46,686 nucleotides of DNA from Bacteroidota bacterium (GTDB taxonomy: Bacteria > Bacteroidota > Bacteroidia > SXHM01), in contig CANJWH010000019.1 of the NCBI GenBank assembly GCA_947478465.1, forward strand, positions 1 through 46,686, read 5' to 3'. Positions 6,649 through 15,131 of the stretch are shown piece after piece. The translations under genes were made by a program, and so were the position numbers. Positions within the stretch are counted from its first letter, which is position 1; each line of letters begins with the position of its first letter. The notes beneath the pieces were generated by a model. It did not search any database, had not been told where the DNA came from, and saw nothing but the letters and a program-made list of their open reading frames with translations.

Positions 6649-9063
6649 ATGAAAGTTAAAATACTAGCTGTCCTGTTGCTTATGAGTTTTATGAATGCAA
6701 AGGCTCAAACCGAGTCCATTTGTCGTTTAAGCAAACAAACACCTGGCGGTTTACCACCAGGTCCTGATGTTGCTGAAGTAAGCGACACTATTCATATCAG
6801 GCATTACAGCATAAGTATTGACACCATCGATTTTACAAATAAATCAATTCGTGCCAACGTTAAACTGAATGTTGAAGCTAAACTTAACAATGTAAATATT
6901 ATCTCACTTTCCTTACTTGAGTTTACGATTGATTCTATAAAAGCCGGCAACCAGAATCTAACATACACTTATAATGATTCTGCTCTCAGAATTACCCCAC
7001 CTTCTCCGCTCAATACAGGACAAACTATTCTTATCAGCATCAGTTATCATGGTAATCCGCAACGTGATGATTCCAATTTTGGTGGTTATTATTTTCAGGG
7101 ACAGAATTATGCTTTTAACATTGGTGTAGGCTTTGGTGCCAATCCTCATGTATTCGGAAGATGCTGGTTTCCCTGCATTGATGAATTTACTGACCGAAGC
7201 ACTTACGATTTCAGCATACGGACATTGAGTGCATACAAAGCATTTTGCAACGGTACATTGCAACAGGAAATCAACAACGTTGACGGAACCAAAATATGGC
7301 AATGGGAAATGAACGACCCTATTGCTACCTATCTTGCATCTATGGCTGTTGCTAAGTATTATACCATTGAAAGAACCTATCAGAATATCCCTGTTGAGTT
7401 AGCTGTGTTACCCGAAGACAGTACCGAAACCATTGCCACCTTCATTCATCTTGATACTGCTTTATCCATTTTTATTGACCATTATGGCCCTTACCAATGG
7501 AATAAAGTTGGTTACGTTTCAGTTCCTTTTACAGCAGGTGCAATGGAACACGCCAGCAGTATTCACATCGGCAAAGCATTTGTAAACGGAACGCTGAGTT
7601 ACGAAACATTGTGGGCACACGAACTCTCTCACATGTGGTGGGGTGACCTTGTTACCTGCCGCTCACAGAAAGATATGTGGCTGAATGAAGGTTTTGCTGT
7701 TTACAGCGAACATATTTTTACCGAAGGACTTTACGGAGCTGATGCCTACAAGGAATCAGTGCGCGATAATCACCGTCAGGTATTGCAATTCGCGCATATT
7801 AAAGACGGAAGCTTTATTGCTTTAAATGACATTCCTCATGCGCAGACTTACGGCAGCACTGTTTACGATAAAGGTGCAGACATTGCCCACACTCTGCGCA
7901 ATTACATGGGCGATACTGCTTTTTTTACAGGAGTAAAATCCTACATGAATAACCTTGGTTTCAGTAATGCCGACAGCTATAACCTGCGTGATGAATTAGC
8001 AGCTTCTTCAGGAATGAACCTTGATCGCTTTTTTGAAGACTGGGTGTTAACTCCCGGTCTACCCCACTTTGCCGTTGATTCATTTAATGTACTTCCGCAG
8101 TTGGACAATGACTTTCTTGTAACCATGCATCTGCGCCAGAAACAGCAGGGCAACTCCCATATTTATAAAATGCCTTTACGCTTCACCTTCAGAAATGAAT
8201 TGGGAAATGATACAACCCTAGTAATGGAAACAGAAGGATTAACCGATACGCTTGTAACACAAATTCATTTCATGCCAACAATGCTTACTATTGACCGCGA
8301 TGAAAAGATGAGCGATGCAATTTGCGGTTACGAACTCTGGACCAACTCAACGGGAGAAAAGGTTTTGAAACAAACCAATGTAAAAGTAAATGTGCTGAAT
8401 GCTGGCAGCGACAGTTCTTTAATAAGGATAGAAAACCATTACGTAGCACCCGATAATTTCATCAATCCTCAGGCGGGTATTTACCTTTCAGATTATCACT
8501 ACTGGAGCGCAGATGGAATTTTCAGCAACGGATTTCATGCAACAGCAACATTTACTTATGATGGCACCACAAGTACAAGCAGCGGATATATTGACCATAC
8601 GCTTATCACCAATATTGAAGACAGTCTGATTATGTATTACCGCCCCGGTGCAGGTTTTGAATGGCAGGAAGTAAACGGATATACTATCACATCCGGAACT
8701 TCGCACACCGATAAAAGAGGTAGCATAACCGTTGATACATTAAAGAAAGGTGAGTATGCATTTGGTATCCGTGATTTTGATTTGAGCATTTCCGTTGGGG
8801 CTAATAATCATTCGCCCACTCTGAAAGTATATCCGAACCCAACCCGCAACGTTTGTAACATTGAATTCAAATTAGACGGCAATCAACCTGCATTGATTAA
8901 CATTACTGACATGAGCGGTAATCTTGTTTACAACACATTGGTTTATCCTCAGCAGACCGCTATAAAATGGGATGTGTCTTCGCTTGCAGCCAGAACTTAC
9001 ATTATTACACTTTGCAGAAATGAAGTGGTGATGGGTTCGGAGAAGGTGGTGATTGGGAAGTAA
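6649..9063 (+). CDS. secreted M1 family aminopeptidase with T9SS sorting domain
   Basis: The product has 804 residues. A signal peptide (MKVKILAV...NAKAQ, residues 1-19) is followed by the M1 beta-saddle. The catalytic domain carries the exopeptidase motif GAMEH in place of the classical GAMEN, and the zinc site H324-E-L-S-H328 with E347 18 residues on. The last 75 residues form a type A T9SS sorting domain beginning LKVYPNPTRN, so the enzyme should be exported across the outer membrane and anchored or released. The ATG at 6649 is preferred over an upstream TTG at 6640 because it gives a proper signal peptide and fits the promoter. A strong terminator follows. Confidence 0.93.
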   Translation: MKVKILAVLLLMSFMNAKAQTESICRLSKQTPGGLPPGPDVAEVSDTIHIRHYSISIDTIDFTNKSIRANVKLNVEAKLNNVNIISLSLLEFTIDSIKAGNQNLTYTYNDSALRITPPSPLNTGQTILISISYHGNPQRDDSNFGGYYFQGQNYAFNIGVGFGANPHVFGRCWFPCIDEFTDRSTYDFSIRTLSAYKAFCNGTLQQEINNVDGTKIWQWEMNDPIATYLASMAVAKYYTIERTYQNIPVELAVLPEDSTETIATFIHLDTALSIFIDHYGPYQWNKVGYVSVPFTAGAMEHASSIHIGKAFVNGTLSYETLWAHELSHMWWGDLVTCRSQKDMWLNEGFAVYSEHIFTEGLYGADAYKESVRDNHRQVLQFAHIKDGSFIALNDIPHAQTYGSTVYDKGADIAHTLRNYMGDTAFFTGVKSYMNNLGFSNADSYNLRDELAASSGMNLDRFFEDWVLTPGLPHFAVDSFNVLPQLDNDFLVTMHLRQKQQGNSHIYKMPLRFTFRNELGNDTTLVMETEGLTDTLVTQIHFMPTMLTIDRDEKMSDAICGYELWTNSTGEKVLKQTNVKVNVLNAGSDSSLIRIENHYVAPDNFINPQAGIYLSDYHYWSADGIFSNGFHATATFTYDGTTSTSSGYIDHTLITNIEDSLIMYYRPGAGFEWQEVNGYTITSGTSHTDKRGSITVDTLKKGEYAFGIRDFDLSISVGANNHSPTLKVYPNPTRNVCNIEFKLDGNQPALINITDMSGNLVYNTLVYPQQTAIKWDVSSLAARTYIITLCRNEVVMGSEKVVIGK

Positions 9064-9086
9064 CTTCTCATTTTATTAGATTATTA

Positions 9087-9116
9087 AAAGAGCGGCATAA
9101 AATGCCGCTCTTTTTT
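9087..9116 (+). terminator. rho-independent terminator after the M1 peptidase gene
   Basis: A perfect GC-rich stem (aaagagcggcat / atgccgctcttt) with a three-base loop is followed by a run of T. Confidence 0.88.
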
Positions 9117-9221
9117 ATTAACAAAACATGCGATTTGTTAAAATTTCTTAAAAAGTATGGAATAATAAAATACGCAGCATCCTAGGTGCGTTACTCTATT
9201 ATTAACCTAAAAATTTTTAAC

Positions 9222-10592
9222 ATGAACTCTTCTCACGAAAATCAAAAAAAACAAACTCGCTTGAGTAAAACAAAACAAATCATTCCGGCTGTTACAGCAA
9301 TACTTGTTATTGTTGTAATTTTTGCATTCAAGTATCAGACACCTTCATCGGTGCATCCGCGCAACGAGAAACACATCACTCAAAAGAAAAATGAAATAAA
9401 GGGTTGCGTATTTAAAACAGTTTTTGAAGGCGAGCTGTTAGACAGCAACTTTGTATACAAAACACCGAAAAAGGTAACCACCTCTGTTGAAACAGCTTTG
9501 CAGTTTATTGCCAAAGCACAGCACCAGGATGGCGGTTGGGGTGCTGGCTCTCATTCCAATCAGGGAGAAATGAACCCGCATGCCGTGCAACCCGACCCTG
9601 CCACCACTTCCATGGTAGCTATGGCATTGCTGCGCAGCGGAAGCAATTTAGAGAAAGGTGAATATTCAACACAGTTAAATAACGCTTTGTTATTTCTGCT
9701 GAAAGAAGTGGAGAAAGCTGACAAAAACAGCCTGACCATTACCTCGCTTACCGGAACTCAGATACAAAGCAAGCTGGGTGCAAACATTGATGTGGTGCTT
9801 ACTTCGCAGTTTCTCACCAACATTCTAGACAGCGATATTAAAAACGATAAACTAAAAGAACGTGTTAAAACCGCGTTGAATATCTGCGTGGATAAAATAC
9901 AGAAAGCGCAGAACAGCAATGGCAGCTTAGAAGGTTCGGGATGGGCAGGTGTGTTACAATCATCGTTTGCAAACAATGCACTGGAAGCAGCACAGGCGCA
10001 AGGTATAGCTGTTGACACTGTTCTTTTAGCAAAGGCGCGCGACTTCCAGAAAGGAAACTTTGACGAGAAAACAGGTGAGGTAAATACTGACCTTGGTGCA
10101 GGAGTGGTATTGTATTCTGTTTCCAGCTCAACACGCTCCAGCGCTAAAGAAGCACGCAAGGTAGATGAGGAATTTAAAAAAGCAAAGAAAGAAGGAAGGA
10201 TAAGAGAAGACGAGAAAATATCAACGGAGAACCTTGAAAAGATTGGTTACGGCAAAGCCGAAGCACAGAAGTATTCTACCTCTTACAACGTTTACAACTC
10301 TGCAAAAAATGTTGCGCAGCAGGATAACGTTACCAGCGGTTTCGGAAACAACGGTGGTGAGGAGTTCATGAGCTTTCTTCAAACTGGCGAATCCATGATA
10401 ATAGGTAAAGACATGGACTGGAAAAAATGGTACGATAAAGTATCAGGCACGCTGCTCGGCATTCAGAATAATGACGGCAGCTGGAACGGACACCATTGCA
10501 TTACCAGCCCGGTATTCTGTACAGCTACATCAGTGCTGATACTTACCGTAAACAATGATATTGACAAGTTAGTAGCGATGGGTGGAAAGTGA
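9222..10592 (+). CDS. membrane-anchored alpha/alpha-toroid protein (prenyltransferase/squalene-cyclase repeat)
   Basis: The product has 456 residues. A basic N-terminus is followed by one transmembrane helix (about residues 23-38, IIPAVTAILVIVVIFAF), so the rest should face the periplasm. The mature part contains QW-type repeats of the terpenoid-cyclase / prenyltransferase toroid fold: AQHQDGGWGAG near residue 105 and NNDGSWNGHHC near the C-terminus. Catalytic DxDD or other cyclase motifs are not seen, so a binding or structural role is as likely as an enzymatic one. The ATG at 9222 is chosen because upstream in-frame codons add only unconserved sequence. It lies between two peptidase genes and has its own terminator. 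Confidence 0.75.
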   Translation: MNSSHENQKKQTRLSKTKQIIPAVTAILVIVVIFAFKYQTPSSVHPRNEKHITQKKNEIKGCVFKTVFEGELLDSNFVYKTPKKVTTSVETALQFIAKAQHQDGGWGAGSHSNQGEMNPHAVQPDPATTSMVAMALLRSGSNLEKGEYSTQLNNALLFLLKEVEKADKNSLTITSLTGTQIQSKLGANIDVVLTSQFLTNILDSDIKNDKLKERVKTALNICVDKIQKAQNSNGSLEGSGWAGVLQSSFANNALEAAQAQGIAVDTVLLAKARDFQKGNFDEKTGEVNTDLGAGVVLYSVSSSTRSSAKEARKVDEEFKKAKKEGRIREDEKISTENLEKIGYGKAEAQKYSTSYNVYNSAKNVAQQDNVTSGFGNNGGEEFMSFLQTGESMIIGKDMDWKKWYDKVSGTLLGIQNNDGSWNGHHCITSPVFCTATSVLILTVNNDIDKLVAMGGK

Positions 10593-10622
10593 GCTTTTAG
10601 GGTAGAAGCTCATGGTGTTGGG

Positions 10623-10657
10623 AAGCCTCTGTGTGTAAAAACGCAGGGGCTTTTTTA
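10623..10657 (+). terminator. rho-independent terminator after the toroid gene
   Basis: An 11-base stem (aagcctctgtg with cgcaggggctt, including G-U pairs) is followed by TTTTTT. Confidence 0.75.
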
Positions 10658-10680
10658 TTTTATACCAAACACATTTATTT

Positions 10681-10688
10681 TACATTTG
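10681..10688 (+). promoter_or_regulatory. -7 box of the M2 peptidase gene
   Basis: TACATTTG lies 20 bases before the ATG at 10709. It fixes the start there and excludes the upstream in-frame codons, which would overlap the preceding terminator. Confidence 0.5.
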
Positions 10689-10708
10689 CCCTTCAACAAA
10701 AATCAATC

Positions 10709-12529
10709 ATGCAAAAAATCCTTTACCTCCTCCCCTTTTTTCTTATATTGTTTTCATGCGGTGGAAACAAACCAACTGAAGATATTAATAAAGCTTTTCA
10801 GGACAGTGTGCAAACTTATCTTAATGGTTACAACAGTAAACTGAAAGAATTGAGCATCATTGCCAATGAAGCAGAATGGGCTTCCAACACTAAAATTGTG
10901 GAAGGCGACAGCACCAATGCTATTGCCACCAACAAAGCAAATGAAGAAACCGCAAAGTTTACAGGCAGCAAAGAGAATATTGATGCAGCAACAGCTTTTC
11001 TAAAAGAGAAAGATAAACTGAACGACATTCAGGTAAAGCAACTAAAAGCTATACTGTACAAAGCAGCCAACAACCCTCAAACACTGGAAGCGTTGGTAAA
11101 GGAGCGAATAAAAGCAACTACTGCCCAAACCGAAAAACTCTTCGGCTTTGATTTTAAACTGAACGGGAAATCAGTTACCACTAATGACCTTGACGGTATT
11201 CTTGCCGAAGAGAAAAACCTTGTAAAACGTTTGCAGGCATGGGAAAGCAGCAAAGAAGTTGGCAAAGGCTTAAAAACGGGTTTGGTAAACCTGCGCGACC
11301 TGCGCAACAAAACGGTGCAAGGTCTTGGCTACAAAGATTTCTTTGAATACCAGGTTTCAGATTACGGAATGACAACTGATGAAATGTTGGAGATGTTGAA
11401 GAAATTTAACAAAGAATTATTCCCGCTTTACCGCGAGTTGCATACATGGACACGTTATGAACTCGCAAAGAAATACGGGCAGAAAAAAGTACCTGATCTT
11501 ATTCCTGCTCACTGGTTGCCTAACCGTTGGGGACAAGACTGGAGTCCTTTAGTGGAAGTTGAAGGTGTAAACCTTGACAGTGTGTTAGGCACAAAAGATG
11601 CTGAATGGATTGTGAAACAGGGCGAACGATTTTATGTAAGCCTTGGTTTTCCTGAACTCCCTGCATCGTTCTATGATAAATCTGATCTATACCCGCTTCC
11701 TGAAGATGCTAAGTATAAAAAGAACAACCACGCCTCAGCGTGGCATATGGATTATGACCAGGATGTGCGCTCGCTTATGAGTGTATTGCCTAACAGCGAG
11801 TGGTACGAAACATCGCACCATGAACTAGGACACATTTATTATTACATGACCTACAGCAATCCAGATGTTCCTGTGCTGCTGCGAGAAGGTGCAAACCGTG
11901 CTTACCACGAGGCATTGGGAAGCCTGATGGGAATGGCGGCAATGCAAAAACCTTTTCTTGAAAACCTTGATTTGATTCCGAAAGACACCGCTTCAAACGA
12001 AATGCAAACGCTATTGAAAGAAGCATTGAACTATGTAGTATTCATTCCCTGGAGCACCGGAACCATGAGCATGTTTGAACATGACGTATATTCAAAAAAT
12101 CTGCCTGCAGATAAGTTTAATAAACGCTGGTGGGAGATTGTGGCAAAGTATCAGGGTATTGCTCCACCTGCCACCCGTGGTGAAGAATATTGCGATGCTG
12201 CTACTAAAACTCACATTAACGATGATGCAGCTCAGTATTATGATTATGCACTTTCGTTTATCCTCTTGTTTCAGTTACACGACCATATTGCAAAAAACAT
12301 TTTGCATCAGGATCCTCATGCCACCAATTATTACGGCAACCGTGATGTTGGAAAATTCATTGAAGCTATAATGTATCCGGGAGCAAGTAAAGACTGGAGA
12401 GTTGCACTGAAAGAGCAAACCGGCAGCGACCTGAGTGCAAAAGCAATGCTGGATTATTTTGAGCCTTTGATGGGTTATCTGAAAAAAGAAAACGAGGGAA
12501 GGAAATATACATTGACAGAAGTGGAATAA
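10709..12529 (+). CDS. M2 family (ACE-like) peptidyl-dipeptidase lipoprotein
   Basis: The product has 606 residues. A short signal peptide ends in the lipobox LFSC followed by GGN, so the enzyme is a lipoprotein, probably surface-exposed or periplasmic. The all-helical M2 catalytic domain carries the zinc site H371-E-L-G-H375 and a probable third ligand E401 in AYHEALG. The spacing to that Glu is 25 residues, two more than in human ACE. The family removes dipeptides from the C-terminus of peptides. With the preceding M1 aminopeptidase it would provide exported peptide breakdown from both ends. The gene has its own promoter and no obvious downstream terminator. Confidence 0.92.
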   Translation: MQKILYLLPFFLILFSCGGNKPTEDINKAFQDSVQTYLNGYNSKLKELSIIANEAEWASNTKIVEGDSTNAIATNKANEETAKFTGSKENIDAATAFLKEKDKLNDIQVKQLKAILYKAANNPQTLEALVKERIKATTAQTEKLFGFDFKLNGKSVTTNDLDGILAEEKNLVKRLQAWESSKEVGKGLKTGLVNLRDLRNKTVQGLGYKDFFEYQVSDYGMTTDEMLEMLKKFNKELFPLYRELHTWTRYELAKKYGQKKVPDLIPAHWLPNRWGQDWSPLVEVEGVNLDSVLGTKDAEWIVKQGERFYVSLGFPELPASFYDKSDLYPLPEDAKYKKNNHASAWHMDYDQDVRSLMSVLPNSEWYETSHHELGHIYYYMTYSNPDVPVLLREGANRAYHEALGSLMGMAAMQKPFLENLDLIPKDTASNEMQTLLKEALNYVVFIPWSTGTMSMFEHDVYSKNLPADKFNKRWWEIVAKYQGIAPPATRGEEYCDAATKTHINDDAAQYYDYALSFILLFQLHDHIAKNILHQDPHATNYYGNRDVGKFIEAIMYPGASKDWRVALKEQTGSDLSAKAMLDYFEPLMGYLKKENEGRKYTLTEVE

Positions 12530-12591
12530 AAATTTCTTCGTTATGATTTAGTTTTTTATCATTGCATCAAACAAATACCAAAACATCTAAA

Positions 12592-13224
12592 ATGAACTCA
12601 AAACATATTATCTTCTTTTCTCTGTTGGTTGGAGCAATTGCATTCGGAAGTTGCAAAAAACAAGTTGACGGTTGCACCGACCCTGCTGCTGATAATTTTA
12701 ACTCCAATGCAACTGATGATGACGGCTCATGTTTATATACTCCTGACCTTGGAGAAAGTTTTGGTGGAGGAATTGTTTTTTATAAAGATGCTTCAGGTGC
12801 ACATGGTCTGGTAGCAGCTCCCAGCGATCAGAGTGAAGGAATACAATGGTACAACGGGGCTTATGTGCGTACCAATGCCACTTCAACACTTCCTTTTACC
12901 GGAAATGGAAATACCAGCCAGATTATTGCTGTACAGGGCGATGGACTTTATGCTGCAAAATTATGTTCAGATCTTGTACTGAATGGTTTTGATGACTGGT
13001 ATCTTCCTTCAAAATCTGAGTTGGTTGAATTGTATAACGAACGAAAAAATGTAGGAGGTTTTTCTGATAATTTTTACTGGGCTTCAACCGAAAATGACAA
13101 TGATATTGGTGCTTGGCGCGATTCACTGGCATGGTATGTTAATTTCACTGACAGTTTAGGAGGATATAAAAACTGTTACTACAAAAACTACAGTGCACGG
13201 GTAAGAGCCATTCGTGCTTTTTAA
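12592..13224 (+). CDS. DUF1566-domain lipoprotein
   Basis: The protein has 210 residues. The signal peptide ends in a lipobox, FGSC, followed by KKQ. Right after it comes a short Cys-containing motif (GCTDPAADNFNSNATDDDG) that is frequent at the N-termini of Bacteroidota surface proteins and resembles a calcium-binding loop. The main part is a DUF1566 (Lcl C-terminal-like) domain, seen from GGGIVFYKD through GFDDWYLPSKSEL to the final SARVRAIRAF. This fold is related to adhesion and C-type-lectin-like domains, and its ligand is unknown. The start at 12592 gives a proper lipoprotein signal, whereas the longer form starting at 12562 does not. Confidence 0.82.
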   Translation: MNSKHIIFFSLLVGAIAFGSCKKQVDGCTDPAADNFNSNATDDDGSCLYTPDLGESFGGGIVFYKDASGAHGLVAAPSDQSEGIQWYNGAYVRTNATSTLPFTGNGNTSQIIAVQGDGLYAAKLCSDLVLNGFDDWYLPSKSELVELYNERKNVGGFSDNFYWASTENDNDIGAWRDSLAWYVNFTDSLGGYKNCYYKNYSARVRAIRAF

Positions 13225-13233
13225 ATTCCGATA

Positions 13234-13920
13234 ATGAAATTCACATACTACGGTCACTCCTGCTTTGCCATTGAGGTAAAGGGTAAAATTATTTTGTTTG
13301 ACCCTTTTATAACACCCAATCCCCTTGCCTCTTCCATTGACATAGGTAAGATAAAGGCAGATTATATTCTGGTTTCGCACGGGCATGAAGATCATATTGC
13401 TGACCTTGTATTACTTGCAAAAAATACCGGAGCCAAAGTAGTTTCAAACTATGAAATTTATGTTTGGCTGACAAAACAAGGAATTGAAAATGCACACCCA
13501 ATGAATACTGGTGGTAAATGGAAATTCAGTTTCGGAACGGTGGAATGCACCATTGCTCAACATAGCAGTTCTTTCCCTGATGGAAGTTATGCTGGTAATC
13601 CTATGGGGTTTCATATTACAACAGATGCAGGCAACTTTTACTACTCTGGTGATACCGCATTAACGTTGGATATGAAACTGATTGGTGAATACAAAAAGAC
13701 AGATTTTGCACTGCTCCCACTTGGGGATAATTTTACAATGGGAGTTGACGAAGCTGTAATTGCTGCAGATTTCATCAAATGCAATAAAATTATTGGTGTG
13801 CATTATGATACGTTTGGTTTCATAAAAATAGATCACGAAGCAGCTAAACAAAAGTTTAAAAAGGCAGGAAAAAACCTGACGTTGCCTGCTATTGGCGAAA
13901 CTTTCAGTATCAACGAGTAA
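13234..13920 (+). CDS. metallo-beta-lactamase-fold hydrolase (UPF0173 type)
   Basis: The 228-residue cytoplasmic protein is of the UPF0173 metal-dependent hydrolase group. Motifs in order are YYGHSCF near the N-terminus, the metal site SHGHEDH (HxHxDH), YSGDTAL for the bridging Asp, and a late His in GVHYDTF. The fold and the metal ligands are complete, so it should be active, but no substrate is established for this group. It starts nine bases after the preceding lipoprotein stop, so co-transcription is possible although the functions show no evident link. Confidence 0.9.
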   Translation: MKFTYYGHSCFAIEVKGKIILFDPFITPNPLASSIDIGKIKADYILVSHGHEDHIADLVLLAKNTGAKVVSNYEIYVWLTKQGIENAHPMNTGGKWKFSFGTVECTIAQHSSSFPDGSYAGNPMGFHITTDAGNFYYSGDTALTLDMKLIGEYKKTDFALLPLGDNFTMGVDEAVIAADFIKCNKIIGVHYDTFGFIKIDHEAAKQKFKKAGKNLTLPAIGETFSINE

Positions 13921-13933
13921 CGAATGATAAAAT

Positions 13934-13970
13934 CGAATATGCGAATGAAGAAGCAAAATTCGTATGTTCG
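13934..13970. repeat. intergenic imperfect palindrome
   Basis: Arms at 13934-13946 (cgaatatgcgaat) and 13958-13970 (attcgtatgttcg) pair throughout if two G-U pairs are allowed. More attcgt fragments follow. This attcgt-type repeat resembles dispersed intergenic repeats of Bacteroidota. Confidence 0.55.
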
Positions 13971-13991
13971 TAACAGATACGCTATTCGTTA

Positions 13992-15131
13992 ATGAAAATA
14001 ATTATCATTGGTCCGGCTTTTCCTTTGCGTGGCGGTATAGCTCACCTTAATGAATCATTGTGCCGAGCTTTTATCAAAGAAGGTGATAGTGCTGAAATAA
14101 TCTCTTTCTCCCTTCAATATCCGTCTTTTCTTTTTCCGGGGAAGACACAGAAAGAAGAAGGAAATCCACCAACAGATATAACCATTCACACTAAAATAAA
14201 TTCAGTAAACCCACTTAATTGGTTTAGTGTTGCGTCCTTCATAAAAAAGCAAAAGCCTGATCTTGTTATTATTCGGTACTGGCTTCCATTTATGGCTCCC
14301 TGCCTTGGAACCATAGCACGATTAATCAAATCAAAAAGCATAAAAATTGTGGCCATTTGCGACAATGTTATTCCACATGAAAAGCGTCCTGGCGATAAAC
14401 AACTGACACAATACTTTGTAAATTCTTGTGATGCATTTGTAGTAATGTCAAAATCAGTTCAAGAGGATTTAAGGAAGTTTGACACGGCAAAACCTTCCAC
14501 ATTTATACCACATCCTGTTTATGATATTTTCGGCAAAGCAGTAAACAAAGTAGAAGCGCAAAAGAAACTCAACTTAAACCCTGCAGATAAGCACATTTTG
14601 TTTTTCGGTTTCATACGTAAATACAAAGGTTTGGATTTGTTGTTAAATGCACTTGGACAACTTGTAAGGCAGAACGCAGTTGAAGCCCAAAACCTTAAAC
14701 TTATAATAGCAGGCGAGTTCTATGACAACAAAGATGAATACCTGCAACTGATTAAAGAAAACGGAGTGGAAAACAATGTCATTATCCGTTCTGATTTTAT
14801 TCCTTCAGAAGATGTAAAATATTATTTCTGTGCAGCTGATATGATTGTTCAGCCATATCACACTGCTACACAAAGTGGAGTAACACAAATTGCATATCAC
14901 TTTGCGCGACCAATGTTAGTTACAAATGTTGGAGGCCTTGCTGAGATTGTAAGTAATAACCGTGTTGGTTACGTAACAGAAACTAATTCAAATTCTATTT
15001 CTGCTGCATTAATTGATTTCTACCAAAACAATCGAGAAGATGAATTTTCTGCTAACGCAAAAGTTGACAGCCATAAATTTAGCTGGGAGAATATGGTAAA
15101 GGGGATTAAAGAATTAACAAAGAAGATTTAA
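13992..15131 (+). CDS. GT4-family glycosyltransferase
   Basis: The 379-residue protein has the two Rossmann-like domains of GT-B glycosyltransferases. The N-terminal domain opens with IIIIGPAFPLRGGIAHLN, the glycine-rich acceptor-side loop. The C-terminal nucleotide-sugar domain is seen as ILFFGFIRKYKGLDLLL and continues to QPYHTATQSGVTQIAY, where the family's EX7E-type motif would fall; here the first Glu is not conserved. It transfers a hexose from an NDP-sugar to an unknown acceptor, probably a surface glycan or lipid. No other polysaccharide genes surround it. Its stop overlaps the stop of the convergent MORN-repeat gene by four bases. Confidence 0.88.
   Translation: MKIIIIGPAFPLRGGIAHLNESLCRAFIKEGDSAEIISFSLQYPSFLFPGKTQKEEGNPPTDITIHTKINSVNPLNWFSVASFIKKQKPDLVIIRYWLPFMAPCLGTIARLIKSKSIKIVAICDNVIPHEKRPGDKQLTQYFVNSCDAFVVMSKSVQEDLRKFDTAKPSTFIPHPVYDIFGKAVNKVEAQKKLNLNPADKHILFFGFIRKYKGLDLLLNALGQLVRQNAVEAQNLKLIIAGEFYDNKDEYLQLIKENGVENNVIIRSDFIPSEDVKYYFCAADMIVQPYHTATQSGVTQIAYHFARPMLVTNVGGLAEIVSNNRVGYVTETNSNSISAALIDFYQNNREDEFSANAKVDSHKFSWENMVKGIKELTKKI

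Noticed and set aside
7537..7555. GAMEH instead of GAMEN in the M1 peptidase as a sign of inactivity
   Set aside because: The catalytic Glu and zinc ligands are intact, and this His variant (often as GGMEH) is, as I recall, frequent in bacterial M1 enzymes.
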